A stretch of 64,000 nt of DNA from Pseudarthrobacter naphthalenicus (lineage in GTDB: Bacteria > Actinomycetota > Actinomycetes > Actinomycetales > Micrococcaceae). Below are positions 53,970-61,450 of this stretch, piece after piece (the first letter of the stretch is position 1; each line of letters opens with the position of its first letter). A program made the translations under genes and the position numbers. The notes under the pieces are model-generated. The model was not told the origin of the DNA. It saw nothing but the letters and a program-made list of their open reading frames with translations, and did not search any database. Location of the stretch: NCBI RefSeq assembly GCF_029076445.1, contig NZ_JARESG010000004.1, positions 1 to 64,000 on the forward strand. Direction: 5' to 3'.

Positions 53970-55255
53970 CTGCAGGACCGTTCGGCGGGAGGCAACCTGT
54001 AACGCCGGCACCCGCTCCGCAGTTCGTTTCGCCGCTGCCGGACAAGCTGAACGGAACCCGCCGCCGCCAGGCGCGGGTGCTGGACCGGCGGGGGCTTGAT
54101 TCAGCCCTGCTGGAGACGGTCCGCGAGTCAGTCATGGCAGACTCCGGCCCGGTCACGGCCTCCCGTGTCGCGGCGGCAGTACAGGCCACCGGCAGGCTGC
54201 TGGGGACCGCCGGCTCGCTGGCAGCCGTTGAAAGGATCAGCGCGGAACTGAACGGCCTCGGCCCCCTCCAGGAGCTGACCCGGGACGTTCGGGTCACCGA
54301 CATTTTTGTGAACGCGCCGGACTCGGTCTGGATTGACCGCGGGAGCGGCATTGAACCCGCAGGGGTCTCGTTTGACGGTGAGGCCCAGGTGCGGGCCCTG
54401 GCCTCCCGTCTCGTGGCAGCCGGCGGCAGGCGGCTGGACGACGGCTCGCCCTGCGTTGATGTCCGGTTGGACGGCGGCTACCGCATCCATGCGATCCTGC
54501 CGCCCATTTCGACAGCAGGCACGCTGCTGAGCATCAGGATCCGGCGGGAACAGGTCTTCACCATGGATGAACTCCGCGTCGGCGGCATGTTCTGCGGCGT
54601 GGTGCAGGAGGTACTGGAACGCATTGTTGAGCATCGGCTGAGTTTCCTCATCAGCGGAGCCACAGGCTCAGGGAAGACCACCATGCTCTCCACCCTGCTC
54701 GGGCTGTGCTCACCCGCGGAACGGCTGGTGCTGATCGAGGACGCCTCTGAACTGAACCCCGTTCATCCGCACATTGTTTCGCTTGAGTCCCGGCACGGAA
54801 ACCTGGAAGGCGGCGGCGAGGTGGATCTGGGCGAGCTCGTCCGGCAGGCACTTCGGATGCGCCCGGACCGGCTGGTGGTGGGGGAGTGCCGGGGTGCTGA
54901 GGTCCGGGAACTCCTGACGGCAATGAACACCGGCCACACCGGTGGAGGAGGCACCATCCACGCCAACACCGCCACGGCGGTCCCCGCACGATTGACGGCG
55001 CTCGGTGCGCTCGCAGGCCTGGGCCCGGACGCCGTCCGGCTGCAGGCGGCCAGTGCTCTCGATGTTGTCATCCATGTTGCGCGGGCCCGCCACGGCCGGC
55101 GGGTAGCCTGCGTGGGCGTACTGCAGGACGGTCCGGCCGGACTCGTTGTGGTGCCGGCTCTGGAGAACAGAGACGGCGAGACCTGTACCGGTCCCGGCTG
55201 GGAAATGCTAAGCGGGCGGCTGGGCCTGTCTCCGGACCTGGGTGCTGCGGCGTGA
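53966..55255 (+). CDS. tadA: TadA/CpaF secretion ATPase
   Basis: A 429-aa hexameric ATPase that powers Tad pilus assembly. Overlaps the previous gene (ATGA). Motifs: Walker A ISGATGSGKTTMLSTLLGL, Asp box LVLIEDASELNPVHPHI, Walker B-like RLVVGECRGAEVRELLTAMNTGH, and His box HTGGGGTIHANTATAV. These are the type II/IV secretion family signatures. It is followed by tadB and tadC with 4-base overlaps. Confidence 0.92.
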   Translation: MTAGPFGGRQPVTPAPAPQFVSPLPDKLNGTRRRQARVLDRRGLDSALLETVRESVMADSGPVTASRVAAAVQATGRLLGTAGSLAAVERISAELNGLGPLQELTRDVRVTDIFVNAPDSVWIDRGSGIEPAGVSFDGEAQVRALASRLVAAGGRRLDDGSPCVDVRLDGGYRIHAILPPISTAGTLLSIRIRREQVFTMDELRVGGMFCGVVQEVLERIVEHRLSFLISGATGSGKTTMLSTLLGLCSPAERLVLIEDASELNPVHPHIVSLESRHGNLEGGGEVDLGELVRQALRMRPDRLVVGECRGAEVRELLTAMNTGHTGGGGTIHANTATAVPARLTALGALAGLGPDAVRLQAASALDVVIHVARARHGRRVACVGVLQDGPAGLVVVPALENRDGETCTGPGWEMLSGRLGLSPDLGAAA

Positions 55256-56181
55256 CACTGCTGCTGGCCGGCACTTTGATGCTGGCGGTCATCCTGTTGC
55301 TGAGGCCTCCGGGCGGCGTTGCGGGCCGCTTTCGTCGTGCCGCCGGACCGGCCGCCCAACGTTGGGGCGGGGTCGGTAGGGGTGCCGCAGGGCATGCCGG
55401 CTCGCGCCGTTCCGGGATTGGAACCGGCTTATGGATCCTGTGGGGCAAGGCACACCGTGCGGACAAGGACCGCGAGCAGCTGTCCCTGACACTGGTGGTG
55501 CAGCAATTGGCTGCGTTGCTCAAGGGCGGACGCACGCCCTCAAGGCTTTGGGACGAATTATGGCTGGTCCACCAGGGCCACCCCGGCACGGGTCCACGCC
55601 GGCCTGAAGGCGCTGGCGAACAACCGGAACCGGCACGGAGACCACAGATACAGGGGACCGGGCAGGTCTTAGCGCCTGCGCAGAAGCCAGGGGGCGCCCG
55701 GAAAAGGCCGGGCCTGAGCGCAGGCTCCCTGACCGTGCTCGGCGCTGTGCGGGCAGCAGCCTTCCGCGGCCTGCCGGTATCGCAAGCCATCAGGCGCTCC
55801 GCTCCGGCGGCATTTCCGCGTGCAGCGGGCAGGGAGCCACGGATCTGGCTGGAACTGGCTGCGTGCTTCGATATAGCCGAAGCCAGCGGCTGTCCGCTGG
55901 CTGAGGTCCTGGCCCGGTTTGCGGCCCAACTGGAAGTGGAGGATGACGCCGACGCTGCCAGAGAAACAGCACTGGCCGGACCCAAGGCCACCGTGAGTCT
56001 TCTGACCTGGCTTCCCGTGATGGGACTGGGGCTTGGCATGGCGCTGGGGGTGGATCCGCTGGCCATGTTGTTCGGTACGCCGCTGGGAATGGCCGCGCTC
56101 GCCGCAGGAGTTGCCTTGACCATAGCGGGAAGAATCTGGTCCGCCCGGCTGGTGCATGCTGCGGCAGGGGCCGCGCCATGA
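55252..56181 (+). CDS. tadB: TadB inner-membrane platform protein
   Basis: A 309-aa protein; GTG 55252 overlaps the tadA stop. N-terminal membrane span TLLLAGTLMLAVILLLRPP, a soluble Ala/Arg-rich part, and C-terminal hydrophobic segments VSLLTWLPVMGLGLGMALGVDPLAM and LAAGVALTIAGRIW typical of T2SSF-domain platform proteins. The central region (about residues 100-170) contains a basic, low-complexity insertion. Forms the platform with TadC. Confidence 0.84.
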   Translation: MTLLLAGTLMLAVILLLRPPGGVAGRFRRAAGPAAQRWGGVGRGAAGHAGSRRSGIGTGLWILWGKAHRADKDREQLSLTLVVQQLAALLKGGRTPSRLWDELWLVHQGHPGTGPRRPEGAGEQPEPARRPQIQGTGQVLAPAQKPGGARKRPGLSAGSLTVLGAVRAAAFRGLPVSQAIRRSAPAAFPRAAGREPRIWLELAACFDIAEASGCPLAEVLARFAAQLEVEDDADAARETALAGPKATVSLLTWLPVMGLGLGMALGVDPLAMLFGTPLGMAALAAGVALTIAGRIWSARLVHAAAGAAP

Positions 56182-56801
56182 CCTCCCCTCTGATGACCGT
56201 CGCGGCGCTCGTCATCGTGCTTATCCTCGCCTCCTATCTGGCCTTCTCCCAGCCCGGCCGGGTACGGCAGCGGCTGCTGAGGTTGAGCAACGGGCCTGCC
56301 GGGCAAGGGAGAAGCCCGGGTGCCGGCAGCGCTCGCTCCCGGGCCAGCGGCGAGGACTCCGTTGACGGGCTTCGCGACACTGCCATGATGCTCGAGCTGG
56401 TAGCCGCCATGCTGGACGCCGGGTCAGGGATTGGCCGCTCACTGGAGCTCGTGGCGGCCTCCGCGTCCAAGGATTACAGCAAGGCACTGCGCCCCGTGGT
56501 GTCGGCCCTCGCTATCGGTGCCGACTGGGAGACCGCATGGCGCAGCTCCGAAGTCCGGCTGCCTGAGGTCCTGGAGCTGCGTGACGCCCTCGGATTCGCT
56601 GCGCTGACCGGCGCTCCGTCATCGGCCATTCTCTACGCCCAAGCTGCCCGGTTACGGCGGGAAAGGTTCCGTGCTGCCGAGAAACGAGCCGCCTCCCTGG
56701 GCGTAAAGCTGGTCATTCCGTTGGGCCTGTGCTCACTGCCTGCCTTCATCTGCCTGGGCGTGGTCCCGGTTCTCCTGGCCCTGGTGCCCTCCGGATCCTG
56801 A
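56178..56801 (+). CDS. tadC: TadC inner-membrane platform protein
   Basis: A 207-aa protein; ATG 56178 overlaps tadB. Membrane spans at the N-terminus (LMTVAALVIVLILASYLAF) and C-terminus (LVIPLGLCSLPAFICLGVVPVLLALV). The T2SSF motif AAMLDAGSGIGRSLELVA followed by helical segments is visible. Completes the platform pair with TadB. Roughly 200 bases separate it from the broken pilin-like gene. Confidence 0.86.
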   Translation: MTSPLMTVAALVIVLILASYLAFSQPGRVRQRLLRLSNGPAGQGRSPGAGSARSRASGEDSVDGLRDTAMMLELVAAMLDAGSGIGRSLELVAASASKDYSKALRPVVSALAIGADWETAWRSSEVRLPEVLELRDALGFAALTGAPSSAILYAQAARLRRERFRAAEKRAASLGVKLVIPLGLCSLPAFICLGVVPVLLALVPSGS

Positions 56802-57003
56802 GGCGTTGACCGCCGGCCCGCTGGCCCGCTCTCAGGGCAGCGGACTGCGGTGTGCACCCGCAGACGCCCTCTCCATTCCTCCACAGGCGCGGAAATGGCC
56901 ACCTTTTCCACTTGGCAGGGGTTCGCCCTTACCGCCGCTTTGGAACACCGGAAGAGTCGAAGTAGCCGGCAACTCGGCCGGAGCACAGAAGGGAAACACC
57001 ACC

Positions 57004-57294
57004 ATGACCATCACCCAATACAGCATTGCCCCCGCCCCGGCACCTCAGCCCGGGAAGGGAGTTGTCGGCACAACAGGCTGGGACTCCGCAGGGCCGGCTG
57101 GCCCCGAATGGGATGCGTGCACCTGTCAGCGGCAGGAGGCGACGCAGCCCACCGGCAACGTTGTGCAGCTCTACCCGGTTATCCGCGGGGCGATGGAGCG
57201 GCGGCAACGGCTCACGGCATCGGAAGCGGGTATGGCGACAGCTGAGTACGCGGGGATTGTGTCAAGTTACCTGCCGGATAAACTGGGTCCATGA
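57004..57294 (+). pseudogene. Truncated DUF4244/Flp-pilin-like gene of the tad locus, cut by the element
   Basis: AAGGGA precedes ATG 57004. The frame runs 96 codons; residues 76-83 are GMATAEYA, the processing-site-like motif of DUF4244 pilin-type proteins, which normally continue straight into a hydrophobic helix. Here residue 84 onward is GIVSSYLPDKLGP and stop, with no helix. The tail ends at TGA, overlapping the integrase ATG. The missing C-terminal half should lie at the far end of the element, beyond the window. The N-terminal part is long and Pro/Thr rich. Confidence 0.72.
57240..57290. other. Probable left attachment junction (attL) of the element
   Basis: Host-like coding similarity ends near codon 83-84 of the pilin-like gene (57250-57256), and sequence that ends in the integrase start follows. 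Serine integrases act at a short core with a 2-base overlap, so the crossover should be within this interval. The exact dinucleotide cannot be fixed without the right end or an empty site. Confidence 0.55.
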
Positions 57295-58715
57295 CTAACG
57301 CCCAGGGAACCCGCGCCGCGATCTACGCACGCATCAGCAGGGACCAGCAAGGCCAGGGCCTAGGCGTAGAACGTCAAGAGCAACTATGCCGTGACCTCGC
57401 CAAAACGCTTGGCTTGGAAGTGGCGGAGGTCTACACAGACAACGACATCAGCGCATACTCAGGCCGCCACAGGGCCGCCTATGAGCTGATGCTTACCGAC
57501 ATCCGGGCCGGCCGCATAGATGCCGTACTCTGCTACCACTCAGACCGGCTGATGCGCCGAACGCGGGAGCTCGAACGCTACATCGATATTTGCAAGCCCC
57601 GCGGCGTCGTGACCCATCAGGTCACCGCCGGCCTCCTGGATCTCTCCAGCGCCACCGGCCTAGCTGTGGCTAAGACCGTGGCCGCATGGTCACAGCACGA
57701 GTCAGACCACAAAGGCGAAAGGATCGCCGCGCAGAAAGCTCAGGCAGCAGCTAAGGGCAAGTTCCTAGGCGGACGGATCCCTTGGGGATGGCATAAGCCC
57801 GGCGACACGATCGAAATTGAACCCGTCGCCGCTAAGTTCATTCTGGATGGGACACGATCCATTGTTGCCGGCAAGTCGCTGATTAGCGTTACGAGGGCAT
57901 GGGCGGACGCTGGAGCCGTCAGCCTGTCCGGCAAGCAGATGATTACCACTCAGGTCCGCCGCGTCCTCCTAAGGCCGCGCAACGCCGGACTACTGACGTT
58001 CCACGGCGAAGTGGTAGCCGACTCATGGCCCGCGATTGTCCCGCTCGAGCTATTCCGGCAGTGTGAGGCCATTCTCAGCAGCCCGGACAGGCCGCAGCAG
58101 TCGGAGGCCAAATTCAAGTACCTCCTAAGCGGCATCGTGAAATGCTTTTGCGGCCGGTACATGACCGGCTTTGGCGCCGAAGGTTACCGCCGGTCCTACC
58201 GCTGCAAGATCCACCAGGAGGGCGGCAAGTACACGCCCGGCCACGCTAACCGTGCAATGGCCCCGCTGGATGACTATGTGAAGCGGGTGGCGGCTGCGCA
58301 TATAGACCGCCAAGATCATAAGGCGGCAGTCAGGGCGGAGGCTCAACTACTGGCAGAGAATGAGCGGCCGGCTGAATCGGCGGATATTGGTGAATTGATT
58401 TCCCGCAAGAATTCATTAGCTCGAATGTTTGCCCAAGGCGCCATAACGGAAAGCCAACTAATTGAGGGCAGCCGGGAAATTGAGCAGAAACTCGATTCAA
58501 TGAAAGACCAGGCAGCCGCGACTAGCGGCAGCAGGGTTATGGCTGAATTCGCTTTCGCGGAGCACCCCGGCGCCGCATTCCTGTCAGCCGCCCCGGACGT
58601 TCAGCGCGAGCTACTCCGCGCCGTTTTCGACATCACCCTCCGCCCGACCGGACCCCACCGCGGAGAATTCGATAGGTCCTCTGTGGACATGTCCCCGCTA
58701 CGCCCTATGAGCTGA
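57291..58715 (+). CDS. Large serine recombinase (integrase)
   Basis: A 474-aa site-specific recombinase. N-terminal resolvase domain: AAIYARISRDQQGQGLGVERQ with the nucleophile Ser, then VLCYHSDRLMRRTRELE. A recombinase domain follows (GGRIPWGWHKPGDTIEIEP; RNAGLLTFHGEVVADSWPAIV), a zinc ribbon with CFCGRYM...YRCKIHQ and a coiled coil near 400-440. Length fits phiC31/Bxb1-type integrases. ATG 57291 overlaps the stop of the truncated pilin gene, so it may be translated from the tad transcript. Confidence 0.93.
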   Translation: MTNAQGTRAAIYARISRDQQGQGLGVERQEQLCRDLAKTLGLEVAEVYTDNDISAYSGRHRAAYELMLTDIRAGRIDAVLCYHSDRLMRRTRELERYIDICKPRGVVTHQVTAGLLDLSSATGLAVAKTVAAWSQHESDHKGERIAAQKAQAAAKGKFLGGRIPWGWHKPGDTIEIEPVAAKFILDGTRSIVAGKSLISVTRAWADAGAVSLSGKQMITTQVRRVLLRPRNAGLLTFHGEVVADSWPAIVPLELFRQCEAILSSPDRPQQSEAKFKYLLSGIVKCFCGRYMTGFGAEGYRRSYRCKIHQEGGKYTPGHANRAMAPLDDYVKRVAAAHIDRQDHKAAVRAEAQLLAENERPAESADIGELISRKNSLARMFAQGAITESQLIEGSREIEQKLDSMKDQAAATSGSRVMAEFAFAEHPGAAFLSAAPDVQRELLRAVFDITLRPTGPHRGEFDRSSVDMSPLRPMS

Positions 58716-58802
58716 GGCGAGCCGAAACATCCTTAGAACGGCCGAGTTTTGGATTTGATTGTAACAATCAGGTCACGGCCCTAGCTTGACATAAATCTCA
58801 AG

Positions 58803-58811
58803 TTATCCACA
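58803..58811 (+). promoter_or_regulatory. DnaA box, perfect match
   Basis: TTATCCACA at 58803-58811 equals the E. coli-type DnaA consensus. A 1-mismatch relative, TCATCCACA, is at 58933-58941. Two clustered sites in the element's longest gap, next to iterons and a primase gene, support an origin. Confidence 0.6.
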
Positions 58812-58848
58812 GGCCTCGGGGGGACTCTAGTACGAAAACGCGCTATGT

Positions 58849-58888
58849 ACAGTCGTGCACAGTAGTGAATAGTCGTGAACAGTCGTCT
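58849..58888 (+). repeat. Four 10-bp direct repeats (iteron-like)
   Basis: Units ACAGTCGTGC, ACAGTAGTGA, ATAGTCGTGA and ACAGTCGTCT are stacked without gaps at 58849, 58859, 58869 and 58879. One helical turn per unit suits cooperative binding by a replication or repressor protein. Confidence 0.75.
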
Positions 58889-59042
58889 CCTGCGGTTTCT
58901 GCGGTTTCAATATTTCCCCCGGTCTGCACGTTTCATCCACAGGAAAAATCTAATCCAAATGGGCGCGTGCGGGGGAGGAATGCAACTTTTGTACCCCGAC
59001 AATTATTCCGTAGTGTGGCAAGCTATTTCTTAGCAGCGCAGA

Positions 59043-59090
59043 GAAGCCCGCCCGGTAGCTCCACCAAAGAACTAAACCCGGGCGGGCTTC
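59043..59090. promoter_or_regulatory. Long GC hairpin in the element leader
   Basis: A perfect 13-bp stem (59043-59055 with 59078-59090, arms GAAGCCCGCCCGG) encloses a 22-base loop. It is 89 bases upstream of the HTH start. It could be a terminator of leader transcripts, a single-strand initiation site or an RNA switch; no T run follows. Confidence 0.5.
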
Positions 59091-59178
59091 AAGATCAGAG
59101 ACTCTCTTGGCCGAGATTCAAAGATCAGGCTTGCATGTCATATCCGCCAGGACATTTATGCAAAGGGGACAGTTCATA

Positions 59179-59343
59179 ATGAGCGATCCAAAATTAACTA
59201 TCGCAGACGTCATGCGTGATCGCAACGTCAGCAGATCCACGATCTACCGCCGCATCAAAGACGGCACACTAACGGCCTACAGGTTCGGGCCGCGCATTAT
59301 CCGCTTTGATGCCGCCGAAGTGGCCGCCGCCTTCCAGAAGTAG
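59179..59343 (+). CDS. Excisionase-like helix-turn-helix protein (54 aa)
   Basis: From ATG 59179 (MSDPKLTIADVMRDRNVSR): a short MerR/excisionase-type winged helix, STIYRRIKDGTLTAYRFGPRIIRFDAAEVAAAF. AAAGGGGA precedes it. Such proteins bind att sites as directionality factors or act as repressors. It is first in the replication transcript of the element and lies 460 bases from the integrase. Confidence 0.82.
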   Translation: MSDPKLTIADVMRDRNVSRSTIYRRIKDGTLTAYRFGPRIIRFDAAEVAAAFQK

Positions 59344-59350
59344 GCCGGGC

Positions 59351-59470
59351 ATGGAATCAACTGCAAACGACAAGTTGACCGCCCACATAGCCGCCATGGT
59401 TGCATCCTGGCCACCACTCACGCCGGAGCAGGTCCGCCGCGTCACCGTCCTTTTGCGGGGCACATCGTGA
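59351..59470 (+). CDS. Small prophage-type protein (39 aa)
   Basis: A 39-aa frame, MESTANDKLTAHIAAMVASW followed by PPLTPEQVRRVTVLLRG. The WPPLTPEQ...LLRG pattern recurs in small proteins of actinophages, of unknown function. No strong ribosome site. Starts 8 bases after the HTH stop; its stop overlaps the next frame by one base (TGATG). Confidence 0.6.
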   Translation: MESTANDKLTAHIAAMVASWPPLTPEQVRRVTVLLRGTS

Positions 59471-59571
59471 TGACCTTTGCTCGGTGGAGCTATTGGGAAT
59501 GCCGGCGCTGGGAACTTGAACATGAGACCCCCGGGAAATTCGGCTACTTCACCAAGGGGGATGCCAAATGA
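59470..59571 (+). CDS. Small protein (33 aa), aromatic-rich
   Basis: MTFARWSYWECRRWELEHET, then PGKFGYFTKGDAK. ATG 59470 overlaps the stop before it, and its stop overlaps the primase ATG (59568-59571). Tight coupling on both sides supports translation. No known family. Confidence 0.5.
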   Translation: MTFARWSYWECRRWELEHETPGKFGYFTKGDAK

Positions 59572-60968
59572 CGGCTACCAATGAAATTCCCGACTACTTC
59601 CGCGCCGACGCTTTCGAGCCCGAAGCGCCGTTTTCATGGGACGACGCTGGGCTCCGGTCCCACCAGCGTATAGCAGCCCGATTCGCCACTTTCGCCGCCG
59701 GTAAGGCGCTCTACGTGGACGGCAATGGCTGGCACTACTGGGATGGCGCCCGGTGGGCACCTGACGCGAGCCAGGCACGGGTAAACCAGATCCTCACAGA
59801 CATGCTCAAAGTGAGCTGGATGGAGGCCCAGGCAGACCGCGACTTGCAGTCAGATGTCCGGGCAAGCATGACGGCCACGGGCTCCGCCGGAGTCCTCAGC
59901 CTGGCAGCCCGCAAGTTATTCGCCGCAAAGGTGGACCTTGACCCATGGTTGCTGAACTGCCAAAACGGAACGCTGGACCTCCACACGCTCCGCTTACGGC
60001 CCCACGATCCCAAGGACCTGATTACCAAGATCACGGGCGCGGCCTACGATCCCACGGCCACCGGGGAAGCGTGGCGGGACTTCCTCGCCTCAAGTCTTCC
60101 TGACGCTGAGGTACGCGGATTCTTCCAGCGCTACGCCGGAATGGCCCTGATCGGTAAAGTGCTCGATCACGTCATGGTCATTGCCACCGGCTCCGGCCGG
60201 AACGGGAAAGGCGTCATTGCCCGCGCTATGAAGCCGGCACTTGGTGACTACGCGATATCGGGCGCGAATGACCTGCTTGTTGCCGGCCGCAAAGGTGAGA
60301 AGAAAAGCGCCTCGGAACTCTCCGCCATGATGGACCTCCGCGGCGCCAGGTGGGTGGAAATGTCCGAAATCCCCAAGGGCGCCAAGCTTGACGAAGCCGG
60401 AATGAAACACCTTGTAGGCGGCGACGTCGTGCCGGCCAAACTCATGGGCAGGGACCGAATCAACTTCGAGCCAAGCCATACGTTCTACATGCTCACCAAT
60501 GACCTCCCGGCCATCGACGCCGACTCAGAAGCAGTATGGGCGCGGATCCGCGTCGTGCCATTCACTGAGTCATTCATCGGCCGCGAAGATCACACGATAG
60601 AGCCCCGCATCGCCGCCGAGACTAACGCCGTCCTGACATGGGCGGTCGAAGGGCTCCGCGACTACCAGAAGATCGGACTTGCAGCACCCTCGGCAGTCCT
60701 GGCAGCGGATGCCGAATACAGGCAGAGCAACGACCCTGTGAGCGTCTTTGTAGCTGAGGAATGCATCGTGTCCCCGGCCGCGTCCGCAGCGTCCTCGGTT
60801 CTCTTTGAGGCGTACACCGACTGGGCACGCCGCAACGGTGAACCCCAGCTAAGTTCCACGGCCTTTGGAGCACTACTGAAGCGAACCAAGGGCGTCACCG
60901 CCGGGACTGTTGGGCGGTCACGCGGTTACCGCGGCATCGGACTAGCCGCCAAATTGGAGGACTCCTAA
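59568..60968 (+). CDS. P4-type primase-helicase (D5/SF3 family)
   Basis: A 466-aa replication protein. The N-terminal part (YVDGNGWHYWDGARWAPD) resembles D5_N domains; the SF3-helicase core has a Walker A MVIATGSGRNGKGVIARAM, a Walker B-like GARWVEMSEIP and HTFYMLTNDLPAIDADSEAVWARIRVVPF. Phage and plasmid DNA-primase family of P4 type; short (466 aa), so the primase half is probably absent. ATG 59568 overlaps the previous stop. GGAGGA inside its end serves the next gene. Confidence 0.9.
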   Translation: MTATNEIPDYFRADAFEPEAPFSWDDAGLRSHQRIAARFATFAAGKALYVDGNGWHYWDGARWAPDASQARVNQILTDMLKVSWMEAQADRDLQSDVRASMTATGSAGVLSLAARKLFAAKVDLDPWLLNCQNGTLDLHTLRLRPHDPKDLITKITGAAYDPTATGEAWRDFLASSLPDAEVRGFFQRYAGMALIGKVLDHVMVIATGSGRNGKGVIARAMKPALGDYAISGANDLLVAGRKGEKKSASELSAMMDLRGARWVEMSEIPKGAKLDEAGMKHLVGGDVVPAKLMGRDRINFEPSHTFYMLTNDLPAIDADSEAVWARIRVVPFTESFIGREDHTIEPRIAAETNAVLTWAVEGLRDYQKIGLAAPSAVLAADAEYRQSNDPVSVFVAEECIVSPAASAASSVLFEAYTDWARRNGEPQLSSTAFGALLKRTKGVTAGTVGRSRGYRGIGLAAKLEDS

Positions 60969-60970
60969 AC

Positions 60971-61108
60971 ATGCCTCTGACCTGCAAAAACATCGAACTG
61001 CAACAGGTGCGACAGGTTCTCCGCTCGATTCTCACGGGAATTGAATCTAGGAAAGTACGCGGAAAACGTGTTGCACGCGTTGCAAACACCGAAAGGGCCA
61101 GCAAATGA
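60971..61108 (+). CDS. Small basic protein (45 aa)
   Basis: MPLTCKNIELQQVRQVLRSI followed by LTGIESRKVRGKRVARVANT. GGAGGA at 60956-60961 precedes ATG 60971. The basic C-terminus (KVRGKRVAR) suggests nucleic acid contact. The stop overlaps the next ATG (61105-61108). No known family. Confidence 0.6.
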   Translation: MPLTCKNIELQQVRQVLRSILTGIESRKVRGKRVARVANTERASK

Positions 61109-61446
61109 CTACCAACCCCCAGCCCTCAGTAGCCGTTATGAAGCTCTCAAAAGCTGAGTACATCGAACTCTGCGACACTCTCCGCGAGAGGGCGCAGGAA
61201 GCCCACGTAAACGCCCGCAAATGGGCCAACCGGGCACTAGAGGCAGAGACCCGCCTCGCCATCTACGAACCGGGCGACGAGCCCACCGAAACCACCCAGC
61301 CCAAGGAAGGCATCATGACCGCCAAGCCCCAGCTAACCGCCGCCGACGGATCCCCGGAACAGCCCCTACCGGAATCCCCGGTATTGACCGCCCACGACGA
61401 CGCACCCCGCCCGCAAGCACGCCTTGACCACTCCAAGGAGAACTGA
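61105..61446 (+). CDS. Hypothetical element protein (113 aa)
   Basis: MTTNPQPSVAVMKLSKAEYI, with a coiled coil (ELCDTLRERAQEAHVNARKWANRALEAETR) then an acidic Pro-rich tail. An internal ATG at 61315 with AGGAAGG upstream could make a separate 43-aa product. It follows by ATGA overlap. Function unknown. Confidence 0.6.
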   Translation: MTTNPQPSVAVMKLSKAEYIELCDTLRERAQEAHVNARKWANRALEAETRLAIYEPGDEPTETTQPKEGIMTAKPQLTAADGSPEQPLPESPVLTAHDDAPRPQARLDHSKEN

Positions 61447-61450
61447 AGAC

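Larger units (their letters stand above)
58716..59178. other. Origin/control-like region of the element
   Basis: 463 bases without a gene, comparatively A/T rich. It holds a dyad TGATTG-TAA-CAATCA (58756-58770), CTTGA-N8-TCAAG (58785-58802), a perfect DnaA box TTATCCACA (58803-58811), four 10-bp repeats (58849-58888), two copies of TGCGGTTTC (58891 and 58900), a near DnaA match TCATCCACA (58933-58941) and a long hairpin (59043-59090). With a primase-helicase downstream, this reads as a replication origin plus a control region. Function inferred. Confidence 0.6.

Noticed and set aside
58849..58888. Reading the 10-bp repeats as a CRISPR array
   Set aside because: Units are contiguous, 10 bases, with no spacers and no cas genes.
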